Assembly: GCA_963974675.1 (NCBI GenBank)
Contig: CAXBDQ010000002.1
Location: 62,001 to 126,000 of the forward strand
DNA from: Porticoccus sp963974675
GTDB lineage: Bacteria; Pseudomonadota; Gammaproteobacteria; Pseudomonadales; Porticoccaceae
DNA length: 64,000 bases
Direction of reading: 5' to 3'
Position numbers and translations under genes: made by a program
Shown here: in pieces, positions 62,041 through 64,000 of the stretch
Layout: every line of letters starts with the position of its first letter
How positions within the stretch are numbered: position 1 is the first letter of the stretch
Notes under the pieces: model-generated
The model's database searches: none
The model's input: only the letters and a program-made list of their open reading frames with translations
Told to the model about the DNA's origin: nothing

Positions 62041-62751
62041 ATGCCTCAGAACGCTAATCATTCAAACGGTATTGGTCTATTTGGTGGCACCTTTGATCCG
62101 GTGCATATCGGCCACCTCAGAACAGCGGTTGAATTACGAAAAGTGCTGAACCTCAGTGAAATGCGACTGATACCCAGCGCCTGCCCACCCCATAGAACGC
62201 AACCCGATAGCAGCGCCGAACACCGGCTGGCAATGCTACAACTGGCCCTAGGTCATGGGTTAGGGCCTAACACAGCGGAACCGAAGCTGATCGCCGACGA
62301 TAAAGAGCTGCGCCGTGAAGGCCTCTCCTACACAATGGACACACTGACAGAAGTTCGTGCAGAGGTTGGCACCAAGACGCCCTTGTTCCTCTGTATTGGC
62401 ATGGACTCACTGATAGACCTCAACCAGTGGCACCGCTGGCGAGAACTCACCAGCATAGCCCATATTGTGGTAGCAGCACGACCCGGATGGCATTTACCCA
62501 AAAGTGGTGAAGTACTGGAATTCGTTCGAGAACACCGAGCTACCAGTATTGAACAATTGCAGGAAATCCCTGCAGGAAAAATATTAATGATGGAAATGAC
62601 CCTGTTACCCGTCTCGGCCACAGGTATTCGACAGGCTCTGCAGCGGGGAGAATCGATCCGCTATCTGGTACCCGACCAGGTTATTGATTACATTAGGCAG
62701 CATCAGCTGTATTCAGATAAAAAAGACACAACAAAACAGGAAGCTACATGA
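62041..62751 (+). CDS. nadD: Nicotinate-nucleotide adenylyltransferase
   Basis: A 236-residue enzyme that adenylates nicotinate mononucleotide in NAD synthesis. GLFGGTFDPVHIGHLRTA holds the nucleotide-binding (H/T)xGH motif, and LPVSATGIRQAL is the SxTxxR motif. It overlaps rsfS by 4 bases and forms a proA-nadD-rsfS-rlmH string. Confidence 0.96.
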   Translation: MPQNANHSNGIGLFGGTFDPVHIGHLRTAVELRKVLNLSEMRLIPSACPPHRTQPDSSAEHRLAMLQLALGHGLGPNTAEPKLIADDKELRREGLSYTMDTLTEVRAEVGTKTPLFLCIGMDSLIDLNQWHRWRELTSIAHIVVAARPGWHLPKSGEVLEFVREHRATSIEQLQEIPAGKILMMEMTLLPVSATGIRQALQRGESIRYLVPDQVIDYIRQHQLYSDKKDTTKQEAT

Positions 62752-63101
62752 GTAAAAATCTACTAGATATCGTGATGAACGCCCTCGAAGAGGTCAAGGG
62801 TAAAGATATCACTACACTGGATGTCAGCGACCTCACTGATGTAATGGACACCCTTGTTGTGGCCAGCGGTACTTCAAACCGCCAGGTGAAAGCACTGGCA
62901 AACAATGTGGTTGAAGAAGGTAAAAAAGCAGGATTCCAACCCATCGGCGTAGAAGGTATGGACACTGCCGAATGGGTATTGGTCGACTTTGGCGACATCG
63001 TTGTCCACCTAATGCAACCCGCCACCCGTGAATTTTATGACCTGGAAAAACTCTGGTCTGTACGCCCCGGCGATCACAACCCTACCGACGAAGATGTTTA
63101 A
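62748..63101 (+). CDS. rsfS: Ribosomal silencing factor RsfS
   Basis: A 117-residue protein that binds L14 and blocks 50S-30S joining in slow growth. TLDVSDLTDVMDTLVVASGTSNRQV and WVLVDFGDIVVHLM are the family motifs (cores DTLVVASGTSNRQV, DFGDIVVHLM). Start overlaps nadD. Confidence 0.96.
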   Translation: MSKNLLDIVMNALEEVKGKDITTLDVSDLTDVMDTLVVASGTSNRQVKALANNVVEEGKKAGFQPIGVEGMDTAEWVLVDFGDIVVHLMQPATREFYDLEKLWSVRPGDHNPTDEDV

Positions 63102-63178
63102 AGCTAACGCCTTTAAAACGTACCCTTATGTCTTAAAACAACAACTTAAAAAAGACCTCTAAAAAAGGACTGACACCC

Positions 63179-63646
63179 GTGCGTCTTAGAATCATTGCCA
63201 TCGGTACCAAGATGCCTGACTGGGTTGAGGCCGGCTGCAATGAATACCTGAAACGGCTGCCATCAGAGCTCAACTTAGAAATTATCGAATTGCCCTTGGG
63301 GCAACGGGGTAAAGGTGCCGATATCAATCGCGCCATTACCCGTGAAGGCGAAGCTATGCTCAAAGCTATCGGTGAACAGGATCATGTCATTGCATTGGAT
63401 GTACTCGGCAAACCCTGGAGCACAGAGCAGTTAGCCAGCAAGCTGCAACAGTGGCAACTCTCTGGCGACAACTTCAGCTTACTGGTGGGCGGTCCCGATG
63501 GGCTGGCACCTGAATGCCTAAAACGTGCCAACAGCAAGTGGTCCCTATCTGCTCTGACCCTGCCCCACCCACTGGTACGCATTTTATTAGTAGAACAACT
63601 GTATCGTGCGGGAACCATTAATGCGGGACATCCTTATCACCGATAA
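63179..63646 (+). CDS. rlmH: 23S rRNA pseudouridine-1915 N3-methyltransferase RlmH
   Basis: A 155-residue SPOUT methyltransferase (GTG start) acting on the 70S ribosome. GTKMPDWVEAGCNEYLKRLP, LLVGGPDGLAPECL and LTLPHPLVRILLVEQLYRA are diagnostic (cores GGPDGL, LPHPLVR). The mrdA-rodA pair that usually follows is not seen in the 354 bases left. Confidence 0.96.
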   Translation: MRLRIIAIGTKMPDWVEAGCNEYLKRLPSELNLEIIELPLGQRGKGADINRAITREGEAMLKAIGEQDHVIALDVLGKPWSTEQLASKLQQWQLSGDNFSLLVGGPDGLAPECLKRANSKWSLSALTLPHPLVRILLVEQLYRAGTINAGHPYHR

Positions 63647-63870
63647 CTGTATTCATCCGTCATCTTACTCACGCAAAAATTGCCCTTACTCGTACACCGA
63701 GACCCATCCATCAATACCATTGCGTATTTACATCCCCATGGCATCACAAAAACGGCTTACTTTTCACCCAACAAAAATAATAATATACTAATAAATCAAT
63801 AACCTACAAGAAATGACAAAGCAAGTGAGCTCCATGTACAAATATTATGTTTTACCAAGAAGGGACTTCG

Positions 63871-64000
63871 ATGGAAACTGAAAGTGTTAGTGTCTTAGAT
63901 TTCACTTTATTTAAACACAGCGAGAAATCGTTTTTAGCTGCTCTAGACGAGGCCGGAATAAGTCATGGAAGAGTTCACATGTTCTCTTCGCGACTCCAAG
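63871..64000 (+). CDS. Start of an unrecognised gene (runs off window)
   Basis: An ATG at 63871 with AAGGGA about 7 bases upstream opens a frame without a stop to the window end (43 codons). It begins METESVSVLDFTLFKHSEKS and shows no motif I recognise. The 224-bp gap before it (63647-63870) is AT-rich with nothing identifiable. Confidence 0.45.
   Translation, partial: METESVSVLDFTLFKHSEKSFLAALDEAGISHGRVHMFSSRLQ

Overview
The window is a contiguous piece of a gammaproteobacterial chromosome of moderate G+C content. The core gene order is Pseudomonas-like: dksA-gluQ-cbrB-(small RNA)-pcnB-folK-panB, lptM-lysA-dapF-DUF484-xerC, porin-glnK-amtB, and proA-nadD-rsfS-rlmH. The added traits (class I PHA synthase, PPi-dependent phosphofructokinase, TorF-like porin, an MSHA-like pilus cluster) suggest a marine or aquatic heterotroph near the Cellvibrionales/Pseudomonadales. 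That placement is inference from synteny and protein style only.

Layout. 1-6.8 kb: distal part of an MSHA/type IV pilus-like cluster (PilN-, PilO- and PilP-like proteins, three pilin-type proteins, a PilZ protein, an ExeA/MshM-type ATPase with a SPOR domain). 6.9-12 kb: cyaY, then lptM-lysA-dapF-DUF484-xerC-DUF523. 12-15.2 kb: a nitrogen module on the minus strand (TorF-like porin, glnK, amtB, second glnK) behind a sigma-54 promoter with two NtrC-like sites. 15.3-22.5 kb: ubiK, comM, phaC, rep and an HDOD gene broken by one in-frame stop. 22.5-31.4 kb: sfsA, an aminotransferase, dksA, gluQ, a cbrB homologue with a degenerate receiver and no cbrA, a predicted sigma-54-dependent CrcZ-like small RNA, pcnB, folK, a deoxynucleoside kinase and panB. 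31.4-38.5 kb: a signalling region with decay (frameshifted hybrid kinase, receiver-EAL protein, deleted response-regulator remnant, rhodanese) preceded by tandem repeats. 38.5-50.1 kb: housekeeping genes (GST, esterase, MBL hydrolase, ubiX, mpl, PPi-PFK, dtd, hydroxyacid dehydrogenase, SelW-like protein, MMPL transporter). 50.5-52.3 kb: a two-gene accessory island (unknown protein plus zinc-ribbon/deoxyribosyltransferase-like protein). 52.4-56.6 kb: a formaldehyde oxidation set (frmA, fghA, FdhF/YdeP-type oxidoreductase). 56.7-58.4 kb: umuDC behind a LexA box. 58.4-64 kb: glycosyltransferase, PAP2 phosphatase, DUF4124 protein, proA, nadD, rsfS, rlmH and the start of an unrecognised gene.

The most interesting element is the module at 26.3-27.9 kb. 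A CbrB-type sigma-54 activator lacks its usual sensor-kinase neighbour and has lost the phosphoacceptor region. Directly downstream lie a dyad of TGTTAC/GTAACA half-sites, a sigma-54 promoter, an A-rich tract built from a perfect 13-bp tandem repeat of Hfq-type ARN triplets, and an intrinsic terminator. This is the expected architecture of a compact CrcZ-type, Hfq-sequestering RNA. The second clear regulatory unit is the NtrC/sigma-54 control region at 15.07-15.19 kb. No tRNA, rRNA, CRISPR array or complete insertion sequence was seen.
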